Shown here: positions 29,758 to 40,806 of the stretch, one piece after another
Layout of the letters: every line of letters starts with the position of its first letter
Position numbering within the stretch: the stretch's first letter is position 1
Source: Tepidimonas aquatica
GTDB lineage: Bacteria; Pseudomonadota; Gammaproteobacteria; Burkholderiales; Burkholderiaceae_C
NCBI RefSeq assembly: GCF_007556585.1
Contig: NZ_VJNA01000007.1
Span: forward strand, 46,939 to 110,938
DNA length: 64,000 nucleotides
Direction of reading: 5' to 3'
Translations under genes and position numbers: made by a program
The notes under the pieces: model-generated
What the model saw: only the letters and a program-made list of their open reading frames with translations
The model's database searches: none
Told to the model about the DNA's origin: nothing

Positions 29758-30387
29758 ATGCAGCGACGCGACTTTCACCGTTACACCCTGGCCGGCGCCG
29801 CGCTGACCGCCACCCCGCTCGTCTGGGCCCAGTCGGGCACCCTGCGCGAAGGCACCGACTACCGTACGCTGGGCAAACCGGTGCCGGTCGACACCGGCCC
29901 TGGGCAGGTCGAGGTGCTGGAGTTTTTCTCCTACAGCTGCATCCACTGCTACCGCTTCGAGCCGTTGATGACGGCCTGGATGCGCAAGCTGCCCAAAGAA
30001 ATCGTCGTGCGGCGCGTGCCGGTGGGCTTCAACGCCGCCTTCGAGCCGCTGCAACGCCTGTATTACACGCTGGAGGCGCTGGGCCGTCTGGGGGACTTGC
30101 ACGAGGCCGCGTTCAAGGCCTTTCACGACGAGCGCGTGCGCTTCAACGGTCTGGACGTGGCCGCCGACTGGGCCGCGCGCCGTGGCGTGGACCGCCAAGC
30201 GTTCACGCAGACCTGGCAGTCGTTTGGCGTCAGTGGCAAGGTCAAGCGTGCGCTGCAACTGCAAGATGCCTACGAGGTCGACGCCACCCCGTCGCTGGGC
30301 ATCGCGGGGCGTTACCTGGTGCCCGGCCAGGCCGAGCGCACCCTCATCATCGCCGACGCCCTGATTGCGCGCGTGCGGCAGGCTTGA
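29758..30387 (+). CDS. dsbA: Thiol:disulfide interchange protein DsbA
   Basis: Periplasmic oxidase (209 residues) that introduces disulfides into exported proteins. The thioredoxin-fold active site is C61-I-H-C64 in [14 protein letters not shown], and the cis-proline is in VDATPSLGI. The N-terminus [18 protein letters not shown] has two arginines in a Tat-like setting and ends in a signal cleavage site after VWA. The stop overlaps an ATG that is in frame with lptA, but that is not taken as the lptA start. Confidence 0.93.
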   Translation: MQRRDFHRYTLAGAALTATPLVWAQSGTLREGTDYRTLGKPVPVDTGPGQVEVLEFFSYSCIHCYRFEPLMTAWMRKLPKEIVVRRVPVGFNAAFEPLQRLYYTLEALGRLGDLHEAAFKAFHDERVRFNGLDVAADWAARRGVDRQAFTQTWQSFGVSGKVKRALQLQDAYEVDATPSLGIAGRYLVPGQAERTLIIADALIARVRQA

Positions 30388-30440
30388 TGGCGGCGGCGGG
30401 CATGGCACAATCGGTCGGCCACGACCGAGGAGCAAAAACC

Positions 30441-31061
30441 GTGCCCACCGTGCCCCCGCCACGCCGCTGGCTCGTGCTGCTGGCCCTGTGCGCCGCCTGC
30501 GGCGCCCGCGCCGAGCTGGCCGACCGCCAGGCCCCGATGAACATCGAAGCCGATGCGCTGCGCTACGACGAAGCGCGCCGCGTCAGCCTGTTCAGCGGCA
30601 ACGTCGCCATCAGCAAAGGCACGATCCGCATCCGCGCCCAGCAGGTGGAAGTGCGCCAGGACGACCAAGGCCTGCAGCACGGCGTGGCGCTGGGCGCCCC
30701 GGGCCAGCGGGCGTTTTACCGCCAAAAGCGCGAAGGCGTCGACGAATGGATCGAGGGCGAGGCGCAGCGCATCGAGTACGACGGCGCCGCCGACCGCGTG
30801 ACGCTGCGTGGCGACGCCGAGCTGCGCCGCTACCGTGGCACCGTGCTGGCCGACCGCAGCAGCGGCGCCGTCATCGTGTACGACAACCGCGCCCAGACCT
30901 TCAGCGTCGACGGTGCGCCCGCCGGCGGCGGTGGCAGCGGGGCGCGGGTGCGCGCCACCCTGACCCCGCGCAGCGCCGACGTGGCCGCGCAACAACCCGC
31001 GCCCAGCGGCGTCGTCCCGCCCGCGCTGCAACCCAGCACCGCGCCGGAGCGCCGCCCATGA
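30441..31061 (+). CDS. lptA: Lipopolysaccharide transport periplasmic protein LptA
   Basis: LptA (206 residues) forms the periplasmic bridge that carries lipopolysaccharide from the inner membrane to LptD. The mature part has the OstA-like beta-jellyroll pattern ([38 protein letters not shown]). GTG at 30441 is chosen because AGGAG (30428-30432) lies eight bases upstream and it gives a clean signal peptide ending in GARA; ATGs at 30387 and 30402 are in frame but lack that site. The stop overlaps lptB (ATGA). The C-terminal tail is Pro/Ala-rich. Confidence 0.9.
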   Translation: MPTVPPPRRWLVLLALCAACGARAELADRQAPMNIEADALRYDEARRVSLFSGNVAISKGTIRIRAQQVEVRQDDQGLQHGVALGAPGQRAFYRQKREGVDEWIEGEAQRIEYDGAADRVTLRGDAELRRYRGTVLADRSSGAVIVYDNRAQTFSVDGAPAGGGGSGARVRATLTPRSADVAAQQPAPSGVVPPALQPSTAPERRP

Positions 31062-31828
31062 GCAGCAGCCCGCCCAACCACGGCGCCGCATCGCTGCTGC
31101 GCGTGCAGGGCCTGCGCAAACGCTACCGCGCGCGCACCGTCGTGCACGACGTCTCGCTGCAGGTGCGCGCCGGCGAAGTGGTGGGGCTGCTGGGCCCCAA
31201 CGGCGCCGGCAAAACGACGTCGTTTTACATGATCGTCGGGTTGGTGCGCGCCGACGCCGGGCAGATCTGGATCGACGACCAGCCGGTGCAGCACCTGCCC
31301 ATCCACCGGCGCGCGCGTCTGGGGTTGGGCTACCTGCCGCAAGAAGCGTCGATTTTTCGCAAGCTGACGGTGGAGCAAAACGTGCGCGCGGTGCTGGAAC
31401 TGCAGCGCGACGCCGACGGCCGTCCGCTGCCCGAGGCCGAGTTGCGCCAGCGGCTGGACACGTTGCTGGCGGAGCTGCACGTGGACCACCTGCGCGACGT
31501 GCCGGCGCCGGCCTTGTCCGGCGGCGAGCGCCGGCGGGTCGAAATCGCCCGCGCGCTGGCGGCGCAGCCACGCTTTATCCTGCTGGACGAGCCGTTTGCC
31601 GGCGTCGACCCGATCGCCGTCATCGACATCCAGCGCGTCATCGGGTTTCTCAAAGCGCGCGGCATCGGCGTGCTGATCACCGACCACAACGTGCGCGAAA
31701 CGCTGGGCATCTGCGACCACGCCTACATCATCAGCGAAGGGCGGGTGCTGGCGCACGGCACGCCCGCGCACATCGTCGACCACGCCGACGTGCGCCGCGT
31801 GTACCTTGGCGAGCACTTCCGTTTGTAG
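31058..31828 (+). CDS. lptB: Lipopolysaccharide ABC transporter ATP-binding protein LptB
   Basis: LptB (256 residues) powers LPS extraction by LptFG. Walker [10 protein letters not shown] is at 46-54; [18 protein letters not shown] (Q-loop region), [16 protein letters not shown] and [14 protein letters not shown] are diagnostic of LptB rather than of other ATPases. ATG at 31058 overlaps the lptA stop. rpoN begins two bases after its stop, the order lptA-lptB-rpoN known in many Proteobacteria. Confidence 0.96.
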   Translation: MSSSPPNHGAASLLRVQGLRKRYRARTVVHDVSLQVRAGEVVGLLGPNGAGKTTSFYMIVGLVRADAGQIWIDDQPVQHLPIHRRARLGLGYLPQEASIFRKLTVEQNVRAVLELQRDADGRPLPEAELRQRLDTLLAELHVDHLRDVPAPALSGGERRRVEIARALAAQPRFILLDEPFAGVDPIAVIDIQRVIGFLKARGIGVLITDHNVRETLGICDHAYIISEGRVLAHGTPAHIVDHADVRRVYLGEHFRL

Positions 31829-31830
31829 CG

Positions 31831-33414
31831 ATGGTGACGCGCGGCACCCTTGGGCTGCGCATGGCGCAGCAACTAACCCTGACACCGCAGCTGCAACAAT
31901 CGCTGCGGTTGCTGCAGCTGTCGGCGCTGGAGCTGGCGCAGGAAGTCGAACAGATGCTGGCCGACAACCCGCTGCTGGAGCGGGCCGACGACGACGTGCA
32001 CGACGCGGCGCCCTCCGACGACGCCGCGACCGAGGCGGCGGCGCCCTTGCAGGACGACGCCACCGAACCCGAGACCGCGGCGCTGCCGCACGACAGCGAT
32101 GCCGGCGACCCGCTGGACAGCTACAGCGTCATCGAGGCCGACGTGCCGCTGGCCGAGGCCGACTGGAGCACGCAGCTGGACGACGACAGCGGCGGCTGGC
32201 GCGCTGACGACCCCGCCGACGCACCCGCGCCCAGCCCCCTTGCCACCGAGGCGGGACCAGGCCGCGACGGCCGTTGGGACGACGACGAGCTGCCCAGCGC
32301 CGCCGAGCGCACCCCCCAGCCCGAACGGCTGCAAGACCACCTGCACACGCAGGCGTTGGCGCTGCACCTGACGGCCGAGGAACGCGCCGCGCTGCATTTT
32401 TTGATCGAATCGCTCAACGACGACGGCTACCTCGACGAACCGCTGGAGGCGCTGGCGGCGGTGCTGCTGGCGCGCGGCGGCCACGACGACCCCGAGCAGG
32501 CCGACGCGCTGCTGGCGCTGCTACGGCGCGCGCTGGGTTGGCTGCAGGCGATGGACCCGCCGGGTGTGGGCGCGCGCGACTTGGCCGAATGCCTGCGGCT
32601 GCAACTGCGCCAGCAACCCGACGACCCCGCCACGCGCGCCGCGCTGGCGCTGTGCGCGCAACCGCTGGAGTGGATCGCACGCCGCGACCTGCGCCGCCTG
32701 GGCAGCGCCACCGGACTGCCCCCCGAGGCGGTGCGCGCCGGCCTGCAGCGTCTCGCGCAGCTGGAACCCAAGCCGGGGCGGCGCTTTGCCGACGTCGAGC
32801 GGCTGGCCATCGTGCCGGACGTGCTGGTCACCGTGCAGGGCACGCGCTTTGACGTGCAGCTCAACCCCGCGGTGCAGCCGCGCCTGCGCATCCACGACGC
32901 CTACGTGCGCGCGCTGCGTCAACACCGCCACGGCGACTTGCAGCAGCGCTTGCAAGAGGCGCGCTGGTTCATCAAAAACCTGCAGCAACGCGGTGAAACG
33001 CTGCTGCGCGTGGCGCGCGCCATCGTGCAGCAACAGCGCAGCTTCTTTTTGCACGGCGAAGTCGGCATGCGCCCGCTGGTGCTGCGCGACATCGCCACCG
33101 AGCTGGGCTTGCACGAATCCACCGTCAGCCGCGTCACCACCGCCAAATACATGGCCACGCCGCGCGGCACGTTCGAGCTGAAGTATTTCTTTGGCTCGGC
33201 GCTGGGCACCGACAGTGGCGACGGCGCCTCCAGCACCGCGGTGCGGGCCCTCATCCGCCAGATGATCGCCGACGAAGACCCGGCCCACCCCTTGAGCGAC
33301 GCCCAAATCGCCGAGCGGCTCAAGGAGCACGGCATCGAATGCGCGCGGCGCACGGTGGCCAAATACCGCGAGGCGCTGCGCATCCCCACCGCCACGCTGC
33401 GCCGCGCGCGCTGA
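31831..33414 (+). CDS. rpoN: RNA polymerase sigma-54 factor
   Basis: Sigma-54 (527 residues). Region I is MAQQLTLTPQLQQSLRLLQLS with its glutamine-rich activator-responsive stretch, followed by an acidic region II (residues about 55-165), the core-binding part, and the RpoN box ARRTVAKYREALRIP near the C-terminus that reads the -24 element. Needs enhancer-binding proteins to open promoters. ATG at 31831 places MVTRGTLGLR before region I as in relatives. Translation is probably coupled to lptB. Confidence 0.95.
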   Translation: MVTRGTLGLRMAQQLTLTPQLQQSLRLLQLSALELAQEVEQMLADNPLLERADDDVHDAAPSDDAATEAAAPLQDDATEPETAALPHDSDAGDPLDSYSVIEADVPLAEADWSTQLDDDSGGWRADDPADAPAPSPLATEAGPGRDGRWDDDELPSAAERTPQPERLQDHLHTQALALHLTAEERAALHFLIESLNDDGYLDEPLEALAAVLLARGGHDDPEQADALLALLRRALGWLQAMDPPGVGARDLAECLRLQLRQQPDDPATRAALALCAQPLEWIARRDLRRLGSATGLPPEAVRAGLQRLAQLEPKPGRRFADVERLAIVPDVLVTVQGTRFDVQLNPAVQPRLRIHDAYVRALRQHRHGDLQQRLQEARWFIKNLQQRGETLLRVARAIVQQQRSFFLHGEVGMRPLVLRDIATELGLHESTVSRVTTAKYMATPRGTFELKYFFGSALGTDSGDGASSTAVRALIRQMIADEDPAHPLSDAQIAERLKEHGIECARRTVAKYREALRIPTATLRRAR

Positions 33415-33420
33415 ACCTGC

Positions 33421-34623
33421 ATGTCCACCCTCAACCTGTACCTGAACGCCCCGGGCGGCGCCGCCGAGCTGCTGGCGCACGAGACCGCCACCCTGACCGG
33501 CCAGCCGCTGGCGGCGCTACACGTGCAGCGCAGCGGCGTGGCCCTGCGCGCCGACTGGGACGCGGTGATGCGGCTGAACCTGCACAGCCGCATCGCCCAG
33601 CGCGTGCTGGTGCAACTGGGCCAAGCCCCTTACCGCAGCGAAGACGACGTCTACGCCGCCGCCGCCAGCGTCCCCTGGGAAGACTGGTTCACGCCCCGCC
33701 ACACGATCAAGGTCGAGGTCACCGCGCAGCGCAGCCCGCTGCGCAGCGTGCAGTTTGCCGCGCTGCGTGTCAAGGACGCGGTGTGCGATCGCCTGCGCCA
33801 GCGCTGCGGCGCGCGCCCCAGCGTCGACACCGCACGGCCCGATGTGCGGCTGCATCTGCACCTGCAGGCCGAGCAGCTGACCTTGCTGCTGGACACCTCG
33901 GGCGAGCCGCTGTTCAAGCGCGGCTGGCGCGAGGACAAAGGCGACGCGCCGCTGAAGGAAACGCTGGCCGCGGCGGTGCTGGCGGCCACGGGCTACACCG
34001 CGGCCTGCGCGTCGGGCGACCCGCCACCGTTGGTGGACCCATTTTGCGGCAGCGGCACGCTGCCGATCGAGGCGGCCCAGATCGCGCTGCGCATGGCGCC
34101 GGGGCGTGCGCGCCGTTTCGCCTTCGAGCGGCTGCTGCCGCACGACGCGGCGCGCTGGCAAGCGTTGCGCGAGGCCGCCCGCGCCGCCGAGCGCGCGTGG
34201 GACGGCGCGCTCGGCCCACTGGTGTGGGGCAGCGACGTGGCCTTCCGCATGGTGGATTTTGCACGCCGCAACGCCGCCCGCGCGGGCGTGGCCGACGCGG
34301 TGGCGCTGCGCGGCGGCGACGCGCTGCAGCGCCTGCCGCCCACCGCCACGCCGGGCCTGTTGGTGCTCAACCCGCCCTACGGCGAGCGCATCGGCGCCGC
34401 CGGCGTGGCCGGCGCGCTGGGCGCGGACGTGTTTTTCGAACGCCTGGCCGCGCAATGGAAGACGCATTGGGGCGGCTGGACCGCATGGATCCTCAGCGCC
34501 GACCGCGACCTGCCACGGCGGCTGCGCCTGCAGGCCAGCCGGCGCATCGTGCTGTTCAATGGCCCCATCGAGTGCCGGCTGATGCGGTTCGACCTTCAGG
34601 CCAAAAAAGCTAAAAATGATTGA
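33421..34623 (+). CDS. RlmL-type 23S rRNA guanine-N2 methyltransferase (THUMP domain)
   Basis: A 400-residue class I methyltransferase: N-terminal ferredoxin-like and THUMP region (about 1-165), then an SAM-binding Rossmann domain with VDPFCGSGTLPIEAAQ and the catalytic motif NPPYGER. It equals the RlmL half of the E. coli RlmKL fusion (G2445 of 23S rRNA); the RlmK half is absent, as is usual outside gammaproteobacteria. It starts six bases after rpoN. The exact rRNA position modified is inferred from the family. Confidence 0.85.
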   Translation: MSTLNLYLNAPGGAAELLAHETATLTGQPLAALHVQRSGVALRADWDAVMRLNLHSRIAQRVLVQLGQAPYRSEDDVYAAAASVPWEDWFTPRHTIKVEVTAQRSPLRSVQFAALRVKDAVCDRLRQRCGARPSVDTARPDVRLHLHLQAEQLTLLLDTSGEPLFKRGWREDKGDAPLKETLAAAVLAATGYTAACASGDPPPLVDPFCGSGTLPIEAAQIALRMAPGRARRFAFERLLPHDAARWQALREAARAAERAWDGALGPLVWGSDVAFRMVDFARRNAARAGVADAVALRGGDALQRLPPTATPGLLVLNPPYGERIGAAGVAGALGADVFFERLAAQWKTHWGGWTAWILSADRDLPRRLRLQASRRIVLFNGPIECRLMRFDLQAKKAKND

Positions 34624-34703
34624 GCACGAGATGACACTGCCAGAACTGTTGCCATCATACGACACCGCCTGTCCCCGAGTCAGGCAGCGCTGTCAGCTTG
34701 TGG

Positions 34704-34820
34704 TAAATTAATGGGTGAGGCCTACGCGCCTCCCCGCTTTTCCTCCCTGAGCGGGTGCCTTTGTGTGTGACAGCATAAGGCTTGAACCCCCGGCTGCAAC
34801 CGCATCCGGGGGTCTTTTTT
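34704..34820 (+). ncRNA. Candidate small RNA with three hairpins and terminator
   Basis: No gene fits this gap, yet it is highly structured. TAAATT (34704-34709) could be a -10. Then come: stem-loop 1, GAGGC/GCCTC (34717-34721, 34728-34732), extended by GGG/CCC; stem-loop 2, CCGCT/AGCGG (34734-34738, 34750-34754), whose loop holds TCCTCCC, an anti-Shine-Dalgarno sequence; stem-loop 3, GCCTT/AAGGC (34757-34761, 34777-34781); and an 8-bp terminator stem with TTTTTT. The CCTCC loop resembles loops of sRNAs that pair with ribosome binding sites. I do not recognise the family. Alternatively it could be the 3' UTR of the rRNA methyltransferase gene, or a terminator flanked by chance pairing. Confidence 0.5.
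34786..34820 (+). terminator. Rho-independent terminator at the end of the candidate small RNA
   Basis: Stem ACCCCCGG (34786-34793) with CCGGGGGT (34806-34813), a 12-base loop, and a T-run at 34815-34820. The T-run touches the stop codon of the convergent paaJ gene. In the opposite direction the hairpin is followed only by TTCAAG, so it is a weak terminator for the paa operon. Confidence 0.85.
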
Positions 34821-36022
34821 CACACGCGCTCCAGCACCAACGCGATGCCTTGACCAACCCCAATGCACATCGTGCACAGCGCGTAGCGCCCGCCGCTGCG
34901 GTGCAACTGGTTGACCGCCGTCGTCACCAGGCGGGCGCCGCTGGCCCCCAGCGGGTGCCCCAGCGCGATCGCCCCGCCGTTGGGGTTGACGCGCGGGTCG
35001 TCGTCGGGCAAACCCAGCAGGCGCAGCACCGCCAGCGCCTGCGCCGCGAAGGCCTCGTTGAGCTCGATGACGTCGATCTGATCCAGCGTCAGGCCCGTGA
35101 GCGCCAGCACCTTACGCGTGGCCGGCGCCGGGCCGATGCCCATGACGCGCGGCGGCACCCCCGCCACCGCCATGCCCACCACGCGCGCGCGCGGCGTCAA
35201 GCCGTGGCGGGCCGCCGCGGCCTCGCTGGCCAGCAGCAACGCGCAGGCGCCGTCGTTGACGCCGCTGGCGTTGCCCGCCGTCACGGTGCCGTCGGGTCGC
35301 ACCACGCCTTTGAGCTTGGCCAGCGCCTCCAGGCTCGTGTCGCGCGGGTGCTCGTCGTGCGCCACCACGGTCGGCTCCCCCTTGCGCGCGGGGATCGTCA
35401 CCGGCACGATTTCTTGTGCCAGCACCCCGGCTTGCTGCGCCGCCAGCGCCTTGCGCTGCGACGCCAGCGCAAAGCGGTCCTGATCCTCGCGCGCGATGCC
35501 GAACTCCGCGGCGACATTCTCCGCCGTCTCCGGCATCGAGTCGGTGCCGTGCAGAGCCTGCATGCGCGGGTTGACGAAGCGCCAGCCGATCGTCGTGTCG
35601 TAGACCGCATTCGTGCGGGCGAACGCCGTCTCGGCCTTCGGCATCACGAACGGCGCGCGGCTCATGCTCTCGACACCGCCGGCGATCATCAGTTCGGCCT
35701 CGCCGGCGCGGATGGCGCGCGCGGCGCTGCCCACCGCATCCAGGCCCGAACCGCACAAACGGTTGACGGTGGCGCCGGGCACCTCGACCGGCAGGCCCGC
35801 CAGCAACGCCGCCATGCGCGCGACGTTGCGGTTGTCTTCGCCAGCCTGGTTGGCGCAGCCGTAGATGACGTCGCCCAGCGCGCCCCAATCGACGCGCGGG
35901 TTGCGCGCCATCAGCGCCTCGATCGGCTTGGCGGCCAGGTCATCGGTGCGCACACTGGACAGCGCGCCGCCGTAGCGGCCAATGGGGGTGCGGATGGCAT
36001 CGCAGATGAAGGCATGGGTCAT
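34820..36022 (-). CDS. paaJ: 3-oxoadipyl-CoA/3-oxo-5,6-dehydrosuberyl-CoA thiolase
   Basis: A 400-residue thiolase. The acyl-enzyme cysteine is in [12 protein letters not shown], the catalytic histidine in [16 protein letters not shown], and the second cysteine in [34 protein letters not shown] is the start typical of PaaJ/PcaF thiolases. In phenylacetate degradation it cleaves both C8 and C6 intermediates to give acetyl- and succinyl-CoA; a role in beta-ketoadipate (pcaF) is possible too. Start ATG at 36022 is preferred to one 60 bases upstream. It is the last gene of the paa operon, 86 bases after paaZ. Confidence 0.92.
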   Translation of the reverse strand: MTHAFICDAIRTPIGRYGGALSSVRTDDLAAKPIEALMARNPRVDWGALGDVIYGCANQAGEDNRNVARMAALLAGLPVEVPGATVNRLCGSGLDAVGSAARAIRAGEAELMIAGGVESMSRAPFVMPKAETAFARTNAVYDTTIGWRFVNPRMQALHGTDSMPETAENVAAEFGIAREDQDRFALASQRKALAAQQAGVLAQEIVPVTIPARKGEPTVVAHDEHPRDTSLEALAKLKGVVRPDGTVTAGNASGVNDGACALLLASEAAAARHGLTPRARVVGMAVAGVPPRVMGIGPAPATRKVLALTGLTLDQIDVIELNEAFAAQALAVLRLLGLPDDDPRVNPNGGAIALGHPLGASGARLVTTAVNQLHRSGGRYALCTMCIGVGQGIALVLERV

Positions 36023-36108
36023 GGCACGGATCTCGGCATGGGGACGGTGGATGGAAATCAACCCACGCCCGGGCATCGGCACCGCACGGCCCGGCGCGCG
36101 GGTGGCGT

Positions 36109-38157
36109 TCAGGCGCGTTTGGCCACCAGGGTCAGGATGTCGTAGCTGGCCACCAGCTCACCGTGCTGGTTGGTCACCTCCACATCCCAAGCGACAACGC
36201 CTTGGCCGCGGCCCTGGGCGTCGGTCTTGGCGCGGTCGATCTTGCGCTTGCAGGTCAGGCGCGCTTGGATCGTGTCGCCGATGGCCACCGGCTTGACGAA
36301 ACGCAGCGTGTCCAGCCCGTAGTTGGCCAGCACCGGCCCGGGCGCGGGCGACACGAACAGGCCCGCCGCCGCCGACAACACGAAGTAGCCGTGCGCGATG
36401 CGGCGCCCAAACGGCGACTCCTTGGCGGCGATGTCGTCGAAGTGCATGTAGAAGTAGTCGCCCGAAATGCCGCCAAAGGCGACGATGTCGGCCTCGGTCA
36501 CGGTGCGGCGGTGCGTCAGCAGGCTCTCACCGACGCGCAGGTCTTCAAAGTACCGGCGGAACGGGTGCACGTCGGTCTCGATGCGCGCGGCGCCGCGCAC
36601 GTACTCGCCGCTGATGGCCGCCAGCATCGTCGGCGAACCCTGCACCGCCGTGCGCTGCAGGTAATGCTTGACGGCGCGCAGGCCGCCCAGCTCCTCGCCG
36701 CCACCGGCGCGCCCGGGGCCGCCGTGCTTGAGGTGCGGCAGCGGCGAGCCGTGGCCGGTGGACTCGGGAGCCGCCTCGCGGTCCAGCACCAACAACCGAC
36801 CGTGCCAGGCCGCCACCAGCGGCACCGCCCGCGCCGCGGTCAGCGGGTCGCGCGTGACCAGCGTGGCCACCAGGCTGCCGCGCCCGCGCGCGGCCAGCGC
36901 CAGCGCCTCGTCCAGGTCGTCGTAGGGCAGCAGCGTGCTCACCGGGCCAAAGGCCTCGACCTCGTGCACAGCGTCGTGGGCGTACGGGTCACGCGCCAGC
37001 AGCAGCGTCGGCGGGAAAAAGGCGCCGTCGGCCGTGCCCTCACCCTGCGGCGCAAAGTCGGGGCCGCCGTCCCACACCACCTCGGCGCCGGCGCGCAGCA
37101 GCGCCACGCGCTCGGCCACGTCGCGCTGCTGCGCGCGCGACGCCAACGCGCCCATACGCACCTCGGGCAGCGCCGGATCCCCCACCACCACCTTGGCCAG
37201 CCGGGCGCGCAGCCGCTCGGCCACGGCGTCCAGGTGCCGGCGCGGCACCAGCGCACGGCGGATCGCGGTGCACTTTTGGCCCGCCTTGACCGTCATTTCG
37301 CGCACAACCTCCTTGACGTAGAGGTCGAACTCCTCGTCGTCGGGCGTGACGTCGGGAGCCAGGATGGCACTGTTGAGCGAATCGGCCTCGGCGTTGAACG
37401 GGATGCTGCGCTGCACCAGGTTGGGGTGGGCGCGCAGCCGCGCGGCGGTGTCGGCGCTGCCGGTGAAGGTGACAACGTCTGGCTCCTGCAAGCGGTCGAG
37501 CAAGTCGCCCGTGCCGCCGATGATGAGCTGCAGGCTGCCTTCGGGCAGCAGGCCGCTGGCGACGATCAGCCGCACCAGCGCTTCGGTCAGGTAGCTGGTG
37601 GCGGTGGCGGGTTTGCCAATGCAGGGCATCCCCGCCAAAAAGGTGGGGGCGAATTTTTCCAGCAGGCCCCACACGGGGAAATTGAAGGCGTTGATGTGCA
37701 CCGCCACGCCCGCACGCGGCACCAGCACGTGCGTGCCGGCAAAATGGCCTTGCTTGCCCAGCGGCACCACCGGGCCTTCGTGCAGCAGGTTGCCGCTGGG
37801 CAGCTCGTTGCTGCCTAGGCCAGCATAGGCGAACAGCGTGCCGATGCCGCCTTCGATGTCGATCCAGCTGTCGTTGCGCGTGGCCCCCGTGTAGGCCGAC
37901 CAGGCGTAGAGCTGCTCCTTGTGCTCCATCAGGTATTTGCCCAGCGCCTTGAGGCGCTGGGCACGCTGCTGGAAGTCCAGCGCCAGCAGCGCGCCTTGCG
38001 CGCCGCGGGCGTGCGCCAGGGCCTCGGCAAAGTCGAGGGTCTCGGCGTGGGTGGCGGCCACCGGGCGGCCGTTGATGGCGCTGGCCAGCGTCTGGGCCGG
38101 CTGCACCCCCTGCCAGCGGCCGCCAAGGTAGCTCTGCAAAACGGGGATGGTGCTCAT
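36109..38157 (-). CDS. paaZ: Bifunctional oxepin-CoA hydrolase / aldehyde dehydrogenase PaaZ
   Basis: A 682-residue fusion: aldehyde dehydrogenase domain (about 1-530, E257 in FNAEADSLN and catalytic C296 in [11 protein letters not shown]) and a C-terminal MaoC-like hydratase domain (about 540-682, [12 protein letters not shown] with the conserved Asp and His). It opens the oxepin-CoA ring and oxidises the resulting semialdehyde with NADP+. Both halves look intact. ATG at 38157 gives the normal N-terminus; it lies 31 bases after livF. Confidence 0.95.
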   Translation of the reverse strand: MSTIPVLQSYLGGRWQGVQPAQTLASAINGRPVAATHAETLDFAEALAHARGAQGALLALDFQQRAQRLKALGKYLMEHKEQLYAWSAYTGATRNDSWIDIEGGIGTLFAYAGLGSNELPSGNLLHEGPVVPLGKQGHFAGTHVLVPRAGVAVHINAFNFPVWGLLEKFAPTFLAGMPCIGKPATATSYLTEALVRLIVASGLLPEGSLQLIIGGTGDLLDRLQEPDVVTFTGSADTAARLRAHPNLVQRSIPFNAEADSLNSAILAPDVTPDDEEFDLYVKEVVREMTVKAGQKCTAIRRALVPRRHLDAVAERLRARLAKVVVGDPALPEVRMGALASRAQQRDVAERVALLRAGAEVVWDGGPDFAPQGEGTADGAFFPPTLLLARDPYAHDAVHEVEAFGPVSTLLPYDDLDEALALAARGRGSLVATLVTRDPLTAARAVPLVAAWHGRLLVLDREAAPESTGHGSPLPHLKHGGPGRAGGGEELGGLRAVKHYLQRTAVQGSPTMLAAISGEYVRGAARIETDVHPFRRYFEDLRVGESLLTHRRTVTEADIVAFGGISGDYFYMHFDDIAAKESPFGRRIAHGYFVLSAAAGLFVSPAPGPVLANYGLDTLRFVKPVAIGDTIQARLTCKRKIDRAKTDAQGRGQGVVAWDVEVTNQHGELVASYDILTLVAKRA

Positions 38158-38188
38158 GGGGTCTGAGGTGGAGGGTTGACAAGCAAGA

Positions 38189-38931
<743 letters not shown>

Positions 38932-38935
<4 letters not shown>

Positions 38936-40806
38936 GCCGCACCTCCGCTGAGCGCGTCGTCACCAAGGTAAGCCTGCAGCACGCGCGGGTCGCGCTGCAC
39001 CTCGGCCGGGGTGCCGTGCGCGATGACGGTGCCAAAGTCCAGCACCGTGATGCGGTCGGCCAGGTTCATCACGAACTCCATGTCGTGCTCCACGATCAGG
39101 ATGCCCAGGCCTTCGCGGCGCAGCTGGTCCAGCAGTTTGGCCAGCGCCTGTTTTTCCAGATGGCGCAGGCCCGCCGCCGGCTCGTCCAGCAACAGCAGCG
39201 CGGGCTGCCCGGCCAGGGCGCGGGCGATTTCGACGATGCGCTGCTGCCCCAGCGCCAGCGCCCCCGCGGGGGTGTGCGCGTGTTCGGTCAGGCCACAACG
39301 TTCGATCTGGCGCAGCGCCTCGGCCTGCAGCGCGGCTTCCTCGCGCCGGTCCAGCCGCAGCATGCTGGCCAGCCAGCCGCGCCGCCCGCGCAGGTGCGCG
39401 CCCAGCGCCACGTTGTCGAGCACGCTGCGCTGCCCCAGCAGGCGCACGTGCTGGAACGTGCGCCCCAGGCCGCGCGCCGCGAAGTCGCGCGACGGCCGCC
39501 CGGTCATGGGCTCGCCCAGCAGCCACACCTCGCCCTCGGTGGGGTCGTCCACCCCCGAGATCATGTTGAAAAACGTGCTCTTGCCCGCGCCGTTGGGGCC
39601 GATCAGCGCATGCACCTCGCCAGCGCGCACCTCCAGCGACACCTGGCTGTTGGCCACCAGACCGCCGAAGCGCTTGGTGACGTCGCGCGCCTGCACCAGC
39701 ACCGTGCCCGGCGGCGGCAGCGTGCGTTGCGGCAGCGCGCTGGGTGGCGGCAGCCGCACCGGCGTCGGGTGCACCCCCAGCCGCCGTGCCCAGCCCGCCA
39801 GCGTGGGCCACAGCCCGTCGGCGTAGCGCTGCAGCACCACCATCATCAGCAGGCCAAAGATGATGATTTCGAAGTTACCGCTGGCCCCCAGCAGCCGCGG
39901 CAGCCAGTCCTGCAGCTGCTCCTTGAGCAGCGCGATCAGGGTGGCGCCCACCACCGCGCCCCACAGGTGGCCCGAGCCGCCCACCACCGCCATGAACAGG
40001 TACTCGATGCCGATGTTGATGTTGAACGGCGTGGGGTTGACGAAGCGCTGCAAGTGCGCGTACAACCAACCCGACAGCGCCGCCAGCAGCGCGGCGAGCA
40101 AAAACACCTGCGCGCGCAGCCGCCCGGTGTCCACGCCCATCGATTCGGCCATCAGGCGCCCGCTTTTGAGCGCGCGCACCGCACGGCCGGTACGCGAGTC
40201 CAGCAGGTTGTGCAGCGCCCACAGCGCCAGCAGCACCACGGCCCAGATCAGCAGCCCCAGCTCGCGCGGGTCGGCCAGTGTCCACGGCCCGACCTGCAGC
40301 GCGGCAATGCCGGTGATGCCCGTGTGCCCGCCCAAAAAGCCAAGGTTGCCAAACAGGAAATACAGGCTCAGCCCCCAGGCGATGGTGGCCAGCGGCAGGT
40401 AGTGCCCGCCCAGGCGCAGCGTCACCGCCCCGAGCGCCCCGGCCACCAGCGCCGTCAGCACCAGGCCCAGCGCCAGCCCCAACCACGGCAGCCACGCCGC
40501 CGGCACGCCTTGCAGCGCGGCGGCCACCTCCGGCGCGGCGCACACCCACGCGGTGGCGTACGCGCCCAGCCCCACGAACGCGGCCTGGCCGAACGAGGTC
40601 ATGCCGCCCACACCGGTCAGCAGCACCAGCCCCAGCGCCACCAGCGCGTGCAGCCCGATGTAGTTGAGCAAGGTCACGGTGAAGGGGGACAGCCCACCCC
40701 ACAGCGCCAGCAGCACCACCACCGCGGCCACCGTGACGGTGCGCGTGGTCAGCCAGGCGGGGCCGTTGCCGGTGGCCGCCGGCGCACGGGTTGCGGGGGC
40801 GCTCAT
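38932..40806 (-). CDS. Fused ABC transporter permease and ATP-binding protein (LivM-LivG fusion)
   Basis: A 624-residue fusion. Residues about 1-335 form a LivM permease with multiple membrane helices (GLVLLTGVGGMTSFGQAAFVG is its signature); after a Pro-rich linker (about 345-368) comes a LivG ATPase with Walker A GPNGAGKST at 403-411, LALGQQRIVEIARAL as signature and LLLLDEPAAGL as Walker B. In most operons these are two genes. ATG at 40806 overlaps the livH stop. Fusion fixes one permease to one ATPase; LivH and LivF supply the partners. Confidence 0.93.

Noticed and set aside
34624..34820. A tRNA, 4.5S RNA, 6S RNA or guanidine-II (mini-ykkC) element
   Set aside because: No cloverleaf, SRP tetraloop or long 6S-like bubble is seen. 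One loop contains ACG, but the paired-hairpin pattern of the guanidine-II motif is not met.
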